Source: Bog-473 sp963828825
Lineage (GTDB): Bacteria > Actinomycetota > Acidimicrobiia > Acidimicrobiales > RAAP-2
Reading direction: 5' to 3'
NCBI GenBank assembly: GCA_963828825.1
Contig: CAWHGF010000002.1
Location: forward strand, 784,396-848,395
Length of the DNA: 64,000 nucleotides
Of the stretch, positions 8,832 to 18,758 are shown piece by piece (the stretch's first letter is position 1; each line of letters starts with the position of its first letter). The notes under the pieces were generated by a model. It did no database searches and had not been told where the DNA came from. It saw nothing but the letters and a program-made list of their open reading frames with translations. Position numbers and translations under genes: made by a program.

Positions 8832-10626
8832 ATGGGTGGTGATGGAAACTTGTCTCGCGCGATAGCGGACACAGAGGGTGATGCACCTTTCTCCGACACG
8901 GGGTCTCACGCGGCAGCTGACTCCAATCGGCTCAACTCCGCACCTCCGACTGGGCGAACGAGACTGGCATCTTTGGGTGTTCTTGGCCCGTTGTTGCCGA
9001 TCGGGGCATATTTCTGGCTTATTCATCAGTACTCGGTCAATGTCGTCTTCGCGGATCAATGGGCCGACGTCGAGCTGCTCAATCACTGGTACACAGGAAC
9101 TCTCACCTTTAGCAATCTATGGGCATCGCACGGCGATCACAGAATCCTCTTCCCAAATCTGATCGTGATCGCTCTCGCTCAGTTCACCCATTTCAATGTG
9201 GTATTCGAGGAATATCTCAGTGGCGCCATGCTGGTCACGGCAACGGGCCTCTTCATTTTGATCCATAGGCGTCGCGCTCCGTCAACGCCCTTTATCTACT
9301 ACACCCCCCTCACGCTGCTGTTGTTCTCGTTTGTCCAGTACGAAAACACGCTGTGGGGATTCCAGACGGCCTGGTATCTGGTCACGCTTGCGTTGGCACT
9401 CGCGCTCTTTCTTCTCGACCGGCCTGCGCTGACGGGCTGGGTCTTCGCTGGAGCCATCGCCGCGACAGTTGTCGGGAGCTTCTCTTCACTGCAAGGGCTT
9501 CTCATCTGGCCGGTCGGACTCTTGGTTCTGTACGTCCACCGCCGATCGCGTCGTTCTCTCTTGATCTGGATCGCGTGCCGCGCTGATAACCACAACGGTC
9601 TACTTCCACCAGCTGAACCCGGGCGAGTATTCAAATCAGACCTATGTATTTACCCATCCGATTGAGGCGTTCAAGTTCTTCCTATTCTTGATCGGCTCCG
9701 TTCTGGGCGTCGAGCTCACACATTCACCCTGGCCCGTGATCGCGTTCGGAGCGATCGTCTTGATGATCGCCATTTTGCTCGTCGTTAGGTACCAGCGGCG
9801 GCGCGAACAGAGCGGCAGCCTCATCGGCGTGGCCTTGATCTGCTACGGGGTCCTCTTTGCCGCCACCATCACTCAGGGTCGAGCGTGGTTCGGGCTATGG
9901 GCTCCATCCCGCTACTCAACGTGTGGTCTTCTGATACTGGCGGGGTGCTATCTGGTCGTACTAGAGCGAGCGCCGACCCGAAATCGCCTCGCCTTTCGAA
10001 CGACAACCACAGAAGGTCAGCCCGAGCGGCGACCCGTCGTTGCCGACACCGTCATCTGGATCGGCCTGGCAGTGGTGATTTGTCTCCAGGTGATCTTTGG
10101 CACCGGCCATGGTCTCGCTTCGGCGAAATCATGGTCCCAAGACCAGAAAGTGGTCGCGGACATCATCGTCAATGTTGATAAGGCCTCGAAGCCGTTGTTA
10201 CAAAACGAGTTAGCCAAAGGGGTTTCTCGCCAATCGGTGAAGGAGATGAAGGATTATCGGATGAGCCTTTTTGCCACCGGTGCTGTCGGCTACTACTCAC
10301 GAATCGGGCTCCTGCCTGAACTGACGGCACTCCAAGTCCGAGTCACCATTCCTGTACGCGGTGCCATCCTGAAAGGAACCAGCGTGCTTGACGCAGTTGC
10401 GTCGGACTCTAGCGGTGTTACCAAAGTTGATTTCCGCCTCAATGGCGACGGAGTGCACGATGCGCTCGTAGGCGCTGGCAGGAACACCTCGTACGGGTGG
10501 CTCGTCTTCTGGAACACCACCAAGTACGCCAACGGCAGTTACCAACTCCGGAGCGTCGCTTACGGTTATGCAGGCAAGACGAGCTATAGCCCGAGCGTCA
10601 GAGTGAGCATAAAGAATCATCCGTGA
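8832..10626 (+). CDS. Polytopic membrane protein with C-terminal Ig-like domain (one frame break)
   Basis: About 597 residues when a single frame break near 9578 is bridged. The frame before it ends in a run unrelated to membrane protein, while the next frame reads smoothly ALITTTVYFHQLNPGEY. At least eight hydrophobic segments are visible, the architecture of glycosyltransferase-C-like or O-antigen-type membrane proteins. The last roughly 90 residues match a bacterial Ig-like domain (VRGAILKGTSVLDAVASDSS, then VTKVDFRLNG). Base composition is clearly lower in GC than the neighbours and codon use is freer (many A/T-ending codons), which suggests transfer. Function is not known; an extracytoplasmic sugar transfer or export role is a guess. 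Confidence 0.6.
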
Positions 10627-11129
10627 CACTTGAACCCTGAACGGAGTGTCGGTGTGAGATCCCGGTTCCCGCACCTCAGGGCAACCCTGGCGGGCCACTG
10701 CGGCAACCTCCAGAGGCCAGAGGCTACGAACATGTGTTCGTATAACGCTACTTCTCGACAGGCGGACGCCTACGGACGCGAAGTGCCCGAATATTGACCC
10801 AGCCCAGGAGAGCGACCGTACATAACCACTTATGACCAGGGATTTTGTCTGATCGCCCTGTTCGTCATCCTCCGATTTTTCCCCAGGATAAATCTGGTCC
10901 TTTTGGCTCATGCGCGGTCCGGTCGCCATCCGTCAGCCTGACTAGGGAGAACCTGCGCGCCGGCGTGGCAACGACGGCAGCGCCGCTCGGTCGTTGGGAG
11001 AGGAATCGGATGGAACCTGCGGCTCGCGTCGCGGACAGCCGCTCGGAAAGGGCTCGCCCGCTGGCCGACGTGGATCGACCGGGCGGCAGCGGTCCCATTC
11101 GGGCCGCTCGGGAGCTCCTTTCCAGGTCG
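10627..11129. other. Intergenic, no intact gene
   Basis: AT-richer for its first part, then GC-rich. No frame with family resemblance or consistent codon bias was found. It separates the Ig-domain membrane protein from the broken glycosyltransferase, and may mark the edge of a transferred or rearranged segment. Confidence 0.5.
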
Positions 11130-11345
11130 AGGTCGTGGTCCCCGCCTCCAACGAGGCGATTAAATCTCGAGGCCGGCATCATGCGCCTGCGCTATCTGAG
11201 CGAGTCCTTTGCGTCGCGAGCCATGGTGACGATCGTCGACAACGGCATTACCGACGACACCGACCTCGTCGCCCAGCGGTTGACGGCGACCATTTCCTGT
11301 CGTGCGGCCGCCCTCCACCGCTTCTCTCTCCCGCGCCCCTGGGCG
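11130..11345 (+). pseudogene. Glycosyltransferase family 2, N-terminal fragment (broken)
   Basis: Two adjacent frames together spell the start of a GT2 enzyme: VEVVVPASNEA from about 11130, then, after a frame change near 11160, LEAGIMRLRYLSESF and VTIVDNGITDDTDLVAQRL. These match the VVVPVYNE and DNxSTDxT nucleotide-sugar motifs of dolichol-phosphate-mannose-synthase-like enzymes. The fragment stops after about 75 codons, and no catalytic DxD or membrane region follows. The PIG-V-like gene begins directly after. In other actinobacteria such GT2 genes sit beside GT-C mannosyltransferases, so this is probably a truncated original partner. Confidence 0.6.
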
Positions 11346-11406
11346 TTCCGCCCGATCCTCCCCAACTAGCGGATTTGCAGGCGGCGGGCGCACCCCTCTC
11401 CTCACG

Positions 11407-12678
11407 GTGACCGGGCTCATCGACGTGCCGGCGTCGTCACCGCCTGCCGTCGCACGATCCGGCGGGACCGTCGAACCCGCGACGTTGCTGTCTTCGTCGC
11501 AGGCAACGTCCTGGACGGACGTCGTCGCACGGGGTCGTCCCCTCCTGCGTCCCGCCTGCTACTACCTCCTCTCCCGGGTCGCTGTCCTGGCCGCGGCGCT
11601 CATCGTCACTTCCATGTTCCCGAGGTTGCGGGTGTTCCACGCCATGGGCACGGTCTGGGACGGTCGCTGGTACCTGTCCATCGCGCAGCATGGCTACCCG
11701 CATCACCTGTTCAATGAAGGCGACGGGAGCCGCTGGGCCTTCTTTCCCGGCTTCCCCGCGGCGGTGCGCGCGCTCGCCGAGGTCACGCGCCTCAACCTCC
11801 CCGACGCAGCGGTCGTCGCGGCATTCGTCTTCGGGCTGACCTCGGCGCTCGCCATCTGGCTGGCCGCACGGGAGGTCTTCGGCTCCCGGTTGGCGGACCG
11901 TGCCGTGCTGCTCTACGTCTTCTGCCCGACGGCCTACGTCCTCTCGCTGGCCTACACCGAAGGCCTCTTTCTGACCGCTGCTGCTACGTGCCTCTATGCG
12001 CTGTCGCGGCGCTACTGGATCACCGCGGCACTGTGTGCCTGCGTCGCCGGCCTGACCCGCAACGCCGGCATCGTCGTCGTCCTGGCTGTTCTCGTCATGG
12101 CCCTGCCGGCCGCCTGGCGTGGGCGGACGTGGCGCCCCGTCGTCGCGGCGTCGATCGCCCCGCTCGGGCTCGTCTCCTTCATGGCCTACGGCTGGGCGAT
12201 GGTGGGCACTCCCGTGGCGTTCCTGTCCGCCGAGCGTTTCTGGGACGGCCAGCACTTCGTGTGGTTCGAGTCGCCGATTGGAGCCATCGTCGTCGCCCTG
12301 CACCAGGGCCCCGGCGGCGTTGGCTTCCTACCCGCCGCCATGGCGGGCGCGTCGCTGGTCCTGGGCTTCCTCGGCATCTGGCTCCTCGATCGCATGTCGG
12401 GGAGCGTACGGACCGTCGGAGGAACCATCGCCGCGGTACCGGCCAGCTGGTGGGTCTACACGGTCGGCACGCTGCTGATCGCCTACAGCGCGTACTTCAC
12501 CGACAGCATCCCGCGCTACACCATGGCCGCTTTCCCGCTGTTCGTCGCCTTCGCCTGGAAGCTTCCCCGCTCCATGGAAGGCGCCGTGGTCGGTGTGATG
12601 GCGTGCCTACAGGGGGCGCTCCTCGTCGCGGTGCTCAGCTCTGCCGTGCACCCCATGGCCACACCCCTCCTCCCGTAG
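11407..12678 (+). CDS. PIG-V-like mannosyltransferase family membrane protein
   Basis: Integral membrane GT-C protein of about 423 residues with roughly nine hydrophobic segments. The luminal/extracytoplasmic loop WDGRWYLSIAQHGYP near residue 80 is the hallmark of the PIG-V (mannosyltransferase 2) family. A second conserved loop with FFPGFP follows. Bacterial members transfer mannose from a polyprenyl donor to envelope glycolipids or glycoproteins. The frame extends upstream to 11302, but that part overlaps the GT2 remnant and is not hydrophobic or conserved, so the GTG at 11407 is chosen. The broken GT2 gene upstream could have supplied the donor. Confidence 0.8.
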   Translation: MTGLIDVPASSPPAVARSGGTVEPATLLSSSQATSWTDVVARGRPLLRPACYYLLSRVAVLAAALIVTSMFPRLRVFHAMGTVWDGRWYLSIAQHGYPHHLFNEGDGSRWAFFPGFPAAVRALAEVTRLNLPDAAVVAAFVFGLTSALAIWLAAREVFGSRLADRAVLLYVFCPTAYVLSLAYTEGLFLTAAATCLYALSRRYWITAALCACVAGLTRNAGIVVVLAVLVMALPAAWRGRTWRPVVAASIAPLGLVSFMAYGWAMVGTPVAFLSAERFWDGQHFVWFESPIGAIVVALHQGPGGVGFLPAAMAGASLVLGFLGIWLLDRMSGSVRTVGGTIAAVPASWWVYTVGTLLIAYSAYFTDSIPRYTMAAFPLFVAFAWKLPRSMEGAVVGVMACLQGALLVAVLSSAVHPMATPLLP

Positions 12679-13027
12679 CGCGTTCAGCCTCGCCGCCGAG
12701 GCTGGTCCAGCGCGTGGTTCTACGCGGGCGCGGTTCCGGATCGTCTCCGCCACAGCGACTCCACTAGGGCACTTCGGCTCTGGTCTCGGGTCAGGAGCAC
12801 TGGCAACATGAAAACGTTGCGCCTCCGCAGGCAGTGTCAGGCCCAGGCTGTCCGAGCAGTCCTCAGGTGCGACGCCGGGAATGGAGATCGACGTGACAGC
12901 GAGAACATCGGGCGAACGAACCGCGCAGGTGGCAGACACACAATTGACAACTTCCGCCCAACGGGGCGGCGAAGAACGGGCCTTTTGGCCCAGCAAGCCC
13001 TGCCGTCACGAGGCGTTCCACTAAGCG
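12679..13027. other. Intergenic, nothing recognised
   Basis: Downstream of the PIG-V-like gene. No RNA gene or conserved frame was seen. Short frames on both strands lack ribosome-binding sites and family resemblance. Confidence 0.4.
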
Positions 13028-13471
13028 ATGGAACGGAGAAGCAGGACCGACGCCCCCTCTCACAGCGGCGTCATCGACAGCGCCACCCTCTACCTGTGTC
13101 GCCAGGGGCCCCGATGGGTCGTCGTGATCGAGTCGCCCAGCGTCACGGGCGCAGTGGGGTTTCGCCACGCAGGTTCTGATGGGTACGACGCTCGGTTCGA
13201 GTTGCTCTCGAGCGCCCACCGCGCCTGTCCTGACGCCGCGGCTGACGCCGCAATCATCAGTGCCGATGGGGCGTTCGAATCCGCCGACTACGAATGGCGT
13301 CTCGAGGTCCGAGGCATCGAGGCACTCCCCGGTCAGCTGGGAAGGGCGCTGCACCACGAACTCTCGGCCGAATCCCCGCACGTCGGACACGCACCACACC
13401 AGACAATTCGTCGTCGTTGCTGCCACTGGGGCCTGAGCCCGACCTTCTCGGGCCGGCCACGCGCCTTCTGA
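13028..13471 (+). CDS. Hypothetical protein
   Basis: A 147-codon frame with the strong GC preference at third codon positions that real genes in this window show. The middle reads as a plausible folded beta-rich protein (YLCRQGPRWVVVIESPS and DYEWRLEVRGIE). The last 35 residues are rich in H, R and C and look less natural, so the gene may be frameshifted near its end. No family is recognised. A longer antisense frame (12863-13492) looks like its shadow. Isolated between a mannosyltransferase and a convergent dioxygenase. Confidence 0.4.
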   Translation: MERRSRTDAPSHSGVIDSATLYLCRQGPRWVVVIESPSVTGAVGFRHAGSDGYDARFELLSSAHRACPDAAADAAIISADGAFESADYEWRLEVRGIEALPGQLGRALHHELSAESPHVGHAPHQTIRRRCCHWGLSPTFSGRPRAF

Positions 13472-13590
13472 CCGTTCGCGACGAACCAGCACTCGTCCGC
13501 GTCAGGATCCACCGGGCTCGGTGCATCTCGCCACACCGTTCGCGGGAAGCGCCGAGGCCTGGGCTCCGTACGGCCACTGCACCAGATGGT

Positions 13591-14460
13591 TCAGGACGTA
13601 CCGAGGGGCGGCGTGCCCTTGACGCTGGTGCGGTACATCTCGCGGCGCACGCCCGAGTAATCGTTCAACGCGTTGTGCATGGTGCAGCGGTTGTCCCAGA
13701 TGGCGAGGGTGTGCACGGACCAGCGCAATCGGCAGGTGAAGTTCTCGTTGATGCTGTGCCGGTACAGATGGCCCAGGAGGGCCGCCGACTCCTCCTTGGT
13801 CCAGCCCGCGAAGCGGGTCGTGTACACGGGGTTGACGTAGAGCGCCCGCTTGCCGGTGACCGGGTGGACGGTCACCGCCGGATGAACGTGCTCGGCGTAC
13901 GCCTCGGGTGACGGTGCGATGGCCATGGAGGTGAGGTCCTTGACCTCGTCGAGGAGTCCGCCCGTCCCGTAGGCCAGGCCCGCAGAGTGCACAGCACCGA
14001 GGCCGTCCAGGGTCGACTTGAGGCCTCGAGAAAGGTTCTCGTAGGCGAGGTACTGGTTCGACCACACGGTGTCGCCCCCGTGATCGGGCACGTCCCAGGC
14101 GTGCAGGAGCGTGTAGGCCGGCGGGATGGGCAAGTAACTCAGGTCGCTGTGCCAGGCGTTGGCGAAGTTCAGGGTGTCAGTGGGCTCTTTGATGACCCGG
14201 ATCACATAGGGCCGGTCCTCCAGCGGATCCACGAAGGGCGTGACGTCGCGCCCGCCCAAAAGGTCGGTCACCCTCTCGAGATCGTCCAGGCCGAGGTCCT
14301 GCCCGGGCAGGAACACGACGAGGTGGTCCGCCAGCGCCCCGCGCAATTCGTCCAGCTCGGCTGCCTCGGACACCTCGGCCAGGTCGAGACCGGTGACGGT
14401 GGCGCCGAGGGCGCCGGCCACCGGCTCTACCGTCAGGGCCGTCCGCCCGGCCGTTGCCAC
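13591..14460 (-). CDS. TauD/TfdA family Fe(II)/2-oxoglutarate dioxygenase
   Basis: A 289-residue dioxygenase of the TauD/TfdA/AtsK type. The iron site is seen as H-x-D in AWHSDLSY near residue 108 and the distal histidine in CTMHNALNDY near residue 260, followed by the 2-oxoglutarate-binding arginine in RREMYR. Known members release sulfite from taurine or alkyl sulfates, or cleave aryloxyacetates. The substrate here is undetermined. The amidohydrolase gene ends only six bases upstream of its start, so the two form an operon and probably act on the same compound. Confidence 0.88.
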   Translation of the reverse strand: MATAGRTALTVEPVAGALGATVTGLDLAEVSEAAELDELRGALADHLVVFLPGQDLGLDDLERVTDLLGGRDVTPFVDPLEDRPYVIRVIKEPTDTLNFANAWHSDLSYLPIPPAYTLLHAWDVPDHGGDTVWSNQYLAYENLSRGLKSTLDGLGAVHSAGLAYGTGGLLDEVKDLTSMAIAPSPEAYAEHVHPAVTVHPVTGKRALYVNPVYTTRFAGWTKEESAALLGHLYRHSINENFTCRLRWSVHTLAIWDNRCTMHNALNDYSGVRREMYRTSVKGTPPLGTS

Positions 14461-14466
14461 GTCGAC

Positions 14467-15597
14467 TCAGGCGAGGCCCAGGAGCTCGGCCCCGTTGCGC
14501 CAGAAGAAGCGCTCGCGGGTCGACTCGTCGAAGGCAGCGACGGCGGCACCGAACGCCTCGAACGGCCGCTTCCCGCCCTCCGGATGCGGATAGTCGGTCG
14601 AGAACATGAAGAGTTCCGGACCGCACTGTTCGAGCAGCCACGCCGTGTCCTCGAACGGAAACGGTGTGAAGCGCACCTGCCGGCGCAGATACTCCGAGGG
14701 CAGGAGTGCGAGCTCGCGCAGTGCCGGCTCGAATTTGGAGAACGACCGTAGGGCGTGGTCGACATTTCGCAGCAAACCGGGGACCCAGCTCGCCCCGAGC
14801 TCGATGGCCGCGCCCCGCAGGTCAGGGAAGCGTTCGAAGACGCCGTCGAGGGCCATGCAGGCGAGGAAACGCTCCGGCGAGTGGTGCAGGACCGGGAAGT
14901 CCTTGGACCGCAGGTTCTCACCGCCGCCGAGCCAGTCCTTCGGTCGCGGCCGACCGTTGTTGTGGAACGCCTTGGGCAGCAGCTTCCCGCCCCCGACGTG
15001 GAGCACGAAGGGTACGCCGGCCTCGGCCAGGCGGGCCCAAATTGGATCCAGGTCCACGTGGGTGGGCGAGAAGTCCCCGGGCGCATCGGAGGGGACCCAC
15101 ACGGCCGCCACGCCGGCCTCGAGCGCCTCTTCCAACGACCGACGGGCCCGGCCCGGGTCGTTGAGCGGGAGGTAACCAACGGCTTTCAGCCGCCGGTCGG
15201 GCGTGCAGAACGTCGACATGGCGCGATTCAAAGCTTCGGTCCCGCCATAGAGCACGTCGGGATCCTTGCTTCGGGAGAAATGGGCCAGCGCAAACGTCGG
15301 GAACACGAGCTGGGCCTCGATCCCCAGGGCATCGAGCACCCGGCAGCGCACTTCCGTGTCCAGGGCGCCCGGCGCCATCCAGCCCTTGGGGCCTTTCAGC
15401 ACCTCAGGCCCGATGTCCTGGTGGCGGTGGGTCTCCCAGAGCTCAGGCAAGCTGGCCATCAGCTCGGCGGCCCCGGCTCCCGCCCCCTCCAGGCCCAGCG
15501 AGCCGAGGCGCGCCCGGAGCCCCTCTTCGGCAAAGGAGCCCAGCCACTCGGGCGTCTCCATGAGGTGACTGTCGGCGTCGAAGATCCCGGTCTCCAT
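14467..15597 (-). CDS. Amidohydrolase family protein (amidohydrolase 2 / ACMSD-like)
   Basis: Metal-dependent TIM-barrel hydrolase or decarboxylase of 376 residues. It begins with the family motif DADSHLMETPEW (metal-binding D-x-D-x-H) and ends with the FSTDYPHPEGG motif, which carries the last metal aspartate. Related proteins include ACMSD and gamma-resorcylate decarboxylase. The frame extends 50 codons further upstream, but the ATG at 15597 places the DADSH motif at the usual position. It lies in an operon with the TauD-like dioxygenase, which suggests an aromatic or ether substrate (inference). Confidence 0.85.
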   Translation of the reverse strand: METGIFDADSHLMETPEWLGSFAEEGLRARLGSLGLEGAGAGAAELMASLPELWETHRHQDIGPEVLKGPKGWMAPGALDTEVRCRVLDALGIEAQLVFPTFALAHFSRSKDPDVLYGGTEALNRAMSTFCTPDRRLKAVGYLPLNDPGRARRSLEEALEAGVAAVWVPSDAPGDFSPTHVDLDPIWARLAEAGVPFVLHVGGGKLLPKAFHNNGRPRPKDWLGGGENLRSKDFPVLHHSPERFLACMALDGVFERFPDLRGAAIELGASWVPGLLRNVDHALRSFSKFEPALRELALLPSEYLRRQVRFTPFPFEDTAWLLEQCGPELFMFSTDYPHPEGGKRPFEAFGAAVAAFDESTRERFFWRNGAELLGLA

Positions 15598-15851
15598 GGG
15601 CCCCCCAATGGTTTCAAGTCGTGGACCCCAAGGGTAGACCTGTACCCGGGCCCCCAGCGGGCCGCGGTCCTCTTCGGGAACCGGTCCATGACCTCTTTCT
15701 CCAGGCGACGCAGGATTTCGTACGCATTCTGGCCTCACAGACAACATTTATCGCGGTCATAACTTTCTCTGGGCTGGCGTACAGACGTGACCTGTCCAAT
15801 GGAACACGTGAAGAGCCCTGGCCGACCGGGCTCAGACGGAGGACCGCAGAC

Positions 15852-17538
15852 ATGACCGAGGAACAGAACGACCAGACGACCGAGGGGCCCGTCAGCGGCG
15901 CGGAGTCGGAGACCGCTCCGACCCCAGTGCCCGAGACCACGAGCCAGGCTGCCATTCCCATGCCGGCTGCCTCTCCCCCGCCCCCGGAGCAGCCCATTCC
16001 GCTCCCCCAGCAGCCCGACACCCCCCCGCTCGGCGTCCCTTACGGTTCGACCCCACCCGGCTCGACTCCACCGCAGGGCACGTACGCCATGGGCGCCCTG
16101 GCCGGCAATCCCGCGCTCGGCCACGGAGGGGCGGCGACGCTCGGTGGTCCCCCGCCGACCGACCCTGGAGCGCCGATGTGGCCGGCGCCCCCTGTGCCCG
16201 GCGCGGCGGCCGGGAAGACCAACAACCACCGACTGCGCAACGGCCTGCTGGCCGGAGCGGCCGCTCTGGCCGTCCTGGGCGCGGGCGTCGGTATCGGTCA
16301 CGCCACCACCTCGGGCAACGGTCCGAACACCCAGGCGTTCGCCCCCTCGTCGGGCAGCTCGCGGGTGCCATCGGGTTCCGGCTCCGGCGGGAATGGCTCA
16401 GGTGGCTCGGGCTCTTCGAACAGTCCGTTTGGGAACGGCAGAGTCTTCGGCGGCTCGGGCAATTCCGGAAATTCGGGTAACTCGGGATCATCCAACTCCT
16501 CGGGCCCAAGCGACGTGAACGCCATCGCCTCGAAGATCGACCCCGGACTCGTCGACATCGACACGACGCTCGGCTACCAGCAGGAGCAGGCCGCCGGAAC
16601 GGGCATCGTGCTCTCCTCCAACGGCGTGATCCTCACCAACAACCACGTGATCGACGGCGCCACCACCATCAGCGTCACCGACGTCGGCAACCAGAAGACC
16701 TACACCGCGAGCGTGGTCGGCTACGACCGGACGAAGGACATCGCGGTCCTGCAGCTGCACAACGCCTCCGGTCTCCAGACGGCAACCCTCGGCAACTCGT
16801 CCAACGCCTCCGTCGGTGAGGACGTCGTGGGTGTCGGCAACGCCGGCGGGACGGGCGGCACGCCCAGCGCAGCCGGGGGGACCGTGACGGCCCTCAACCA
16901 GTCGATCACCGCCAGTGACGAGGGCGACGGCACCTCGGAGCAGCTGAGCGGGCTCATCGAGACCAACGCCGACATTCAGCCTGGGGACTCGGGTGGTGCA
17001 CTCGTCGACACCTCAGGTGAGGTCCTCGGAATCGACACCGCCGCCTCGGCCGGCTTCTCGTTCCAGTCCAACGACCAGTCCTCGGGGAACCAGGGCTACG
17101 CCATCCCGATCGACACTGCGCTCTCCCTTGCCCGCACGATCGAAGCAGGGTCCAGTTCGTCCACCGTCCACATAGGTGAGACGGCCTTCCTGGGCGTGGA
17201 GATCAACGCAGAAGGCAGCAGCTCGGGCGACAGCGGCAACAGCGGCAACGGAGGTGGCTTCGGCGGCTTCTTCGGCGGCAACACGGGCAACACCGGGTCG
17301 ACCGGCGTCCGGGGCATCGGTGGCCGGCACGGTCACCAACGGGCCGGCGCAGGAGGCCGGCCTCGCCGAGGGCGACGTCATCACCTCACTGGGCGGCGAG
17401 ACCATCAGCTCGGCCAACGACCTCACCAACGCCATGAGCGAGTACCACCCGGGTGACAAGGTGACCATCGGCTGGACCGACGGCTCGGGGCAGACCCACA
17501 CCGCGACGGTGCAGCTGACTTCAGGTCCTCCGCAGTAA
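15852..17538 (+). CDS. HtrA/DegP-like membrane-anchored serine protease with PDZ domain (one frame break)
   Basis: Trypsin-like protease of the actinobacterial HtrA type, about 562 residues once a break near 17305 is bridged. Order: Pro-rich cytoplasmic region (1-125), membrane anchor (about 131-150), Gly/Ser/Asn-rich linker (155-220), protease domain with H265 (TNNHVI), D296 (RTKDIAVL) and S380 (GDSGGAL), a second Gly/Asn-rich stretch, then a PDZ domain (GLAEGDVITSLGG). Before the break the frame turns into Arg/His-rich nonsense, while the adjacent frame continues the PDZ domain. The ATG at 15852 is preferred over upstream in-frame starts. It is likely an extracytoplasmic quality-control protease. 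Confidence 0.88.
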
Positions 17539-17546
17539 GTCTGTAC

Positions 17547-17582
17547 GGCCAGCGACCGGACCGACCAGAACGGTCGCTGGCC
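17547..17582. terminator. Bidirectional hairpin between convergent genes
   Basis: Perfect 12-bp inverted repeat, GGCCAGCGACCG and CGGTCGCTGGCC, with a 12-base loop. It lies eight bases after the HtrA stop and seven bases before the stop of the convergent DUF2510 gene. There is no long T run, as is common for high-GC actinobacterial terminators. Confidence 0.7.
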
Positions 17583-17589
17583 CAAGACA

Positions 17590-18308
17590 TCACCGCTGCA
17601 GCAACCGCACGATCGCGACCAGCGTGGCGAGCACGGCGGCGCTGAGCACACAGATCAGGCCCCAGCCCACACTCACGTCGGTACTTGCGGCGGATGGCAC
17701 CTGCGAGATCTTCTGCACTATCCGGAACATGTCGTAAATGGCGAAGACCGCCGTCACGGCTGCGATCAGAGTCGTCAGGATCGCGAGCTGGATCTCCGCT
17801 GACGTCATCTCGAAGCAGGCGAAGATCACGAGCAGGATGCCGCCGATGAACGTCACCCATCCGTTGACGCCGATCAGGGTGGAGACGCCGGGATCGATGC
17901 CGTTGAAGGACACGTGCAAGTCGGCGATGCCCACGCTTGCCGCTCACGTGCACCCACGCACCGACAGATCCGTACATCGAGTGCGATGCCGCTCACCAGG
18001 AGCAAAAGGACGCCCAGGTTGAACGTGAAGCCAGTCGCCTTTGACCTGGCAGGGGTCGCCAGCGCGACGTACGGATTGGCCGACTGCCGAGGGGCGGGTG
18101 GCGGCGGATTCGAATCGCTGCGGTCGGCCTCGTCCGGGACGTCGCCCGCCACGAGCCATCCGTTGCCGGCGGTCCATCGCCTTCTGGCGGTCCAATTCTG
18201 GCCGTCCCAGTACGTCTGGTCGCTCGGACTCGAGCGGCTCGGATACCACCCAGGCGCCTTCGGGCTTCCGGCGCTCCCGCCAAGAGCCACGTCCGGCTCG
18301 GACACCAC
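17590..18308 (-). CDS. DUF2510 domain membrane protein (one frame break)
   Basis: About 238 residues when a break near 17940 is bridged. The N-terminal part has the DUF2510 motif (APGWYPS, then YWDGQNWTARRRW), a short W-rich module found in actinobacterial membrane proteins. A Pro-rich linker follows, then four hydrophobic segments (GFTFNLGVLLLLVSGIALD before the break; NGWVTFIGGILLVIFACFEM and two more after it). The start is tentatively the GTG at 18308 (or 18305). The frame runs further upstream, but only into sequence antisense to the next gene. The role is unknown; the family is often linked to envelope processes. Confidence 0.7.
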
Positions 18309-18409
18309 CGGCTGCGCGTACCGGCCTCTTCCTCGGCCATCCTCATCACCTCCGACGAGTCCTGTCGTGCCTGCGTCAGCTTCAGGCAGGTAGCTTGACC
18401 GCTGTGACA

Positions 18410-18689
18410 ATGGAGCGCGTGGATCCCGGCGGAGCTGCTGACCGACGAAGAGCTCACCGCCCTGGCTCTGGCCGCCGACCCGGAAGCGCCGATCGACGAG
18501 GAGGCGGTGCCCATCGGCATCCACCTGGCCCAGCTGGGTGCGGCACTACCCCTCTGGTACATGCCCCCGGCGGTGCGCCAAGGAGGTCGCCGTTGGAAGG
18601 TGCCCTTCGTGATCGCCGTGGTCTCGGCCTTCCTGCTCATCGACCTCATGGGGCTCTGTAATACCTATGGGATCCTCACCTGGGCGTAG
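18410..18689 (+). CDS. Small hypothetical membrane protein (start region frameshifted)
   Basis: About 92 codons. The peptide PAELLTDEELTALALAAD leads into LPLWYMPPAVRQGG and a single hydrophobic segment (VPFVIAVVSAFLLIDLMG). Within this frame the only standard start is the GTG near 18507, but the conserved-looking acidic part lies upstream of it. An ATG at about 18410 (MERV) is one base out of frame, so a base is probably missing or extra just after it. No family is recognised. It is divergent from the DUF2510 gene and convergent with lsr2. Confidence 0.5.
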
Positions 18690-18758
18690 GGCGTCCCGAA
18701 CCAAGCGGCCGTTTGGACTCAGATCCAGGCCGGTGAGGCGGTCCGGAGAAGCAGAAGA

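Noticed and set aside
12863..13492. A 209-codon minus-strand frame opposite the hypothetical gene at 13028
   Set aside because: The plus-strand frame has better coding bias; the minus peptide is rich in Gly, Arg and Cys without pattern.
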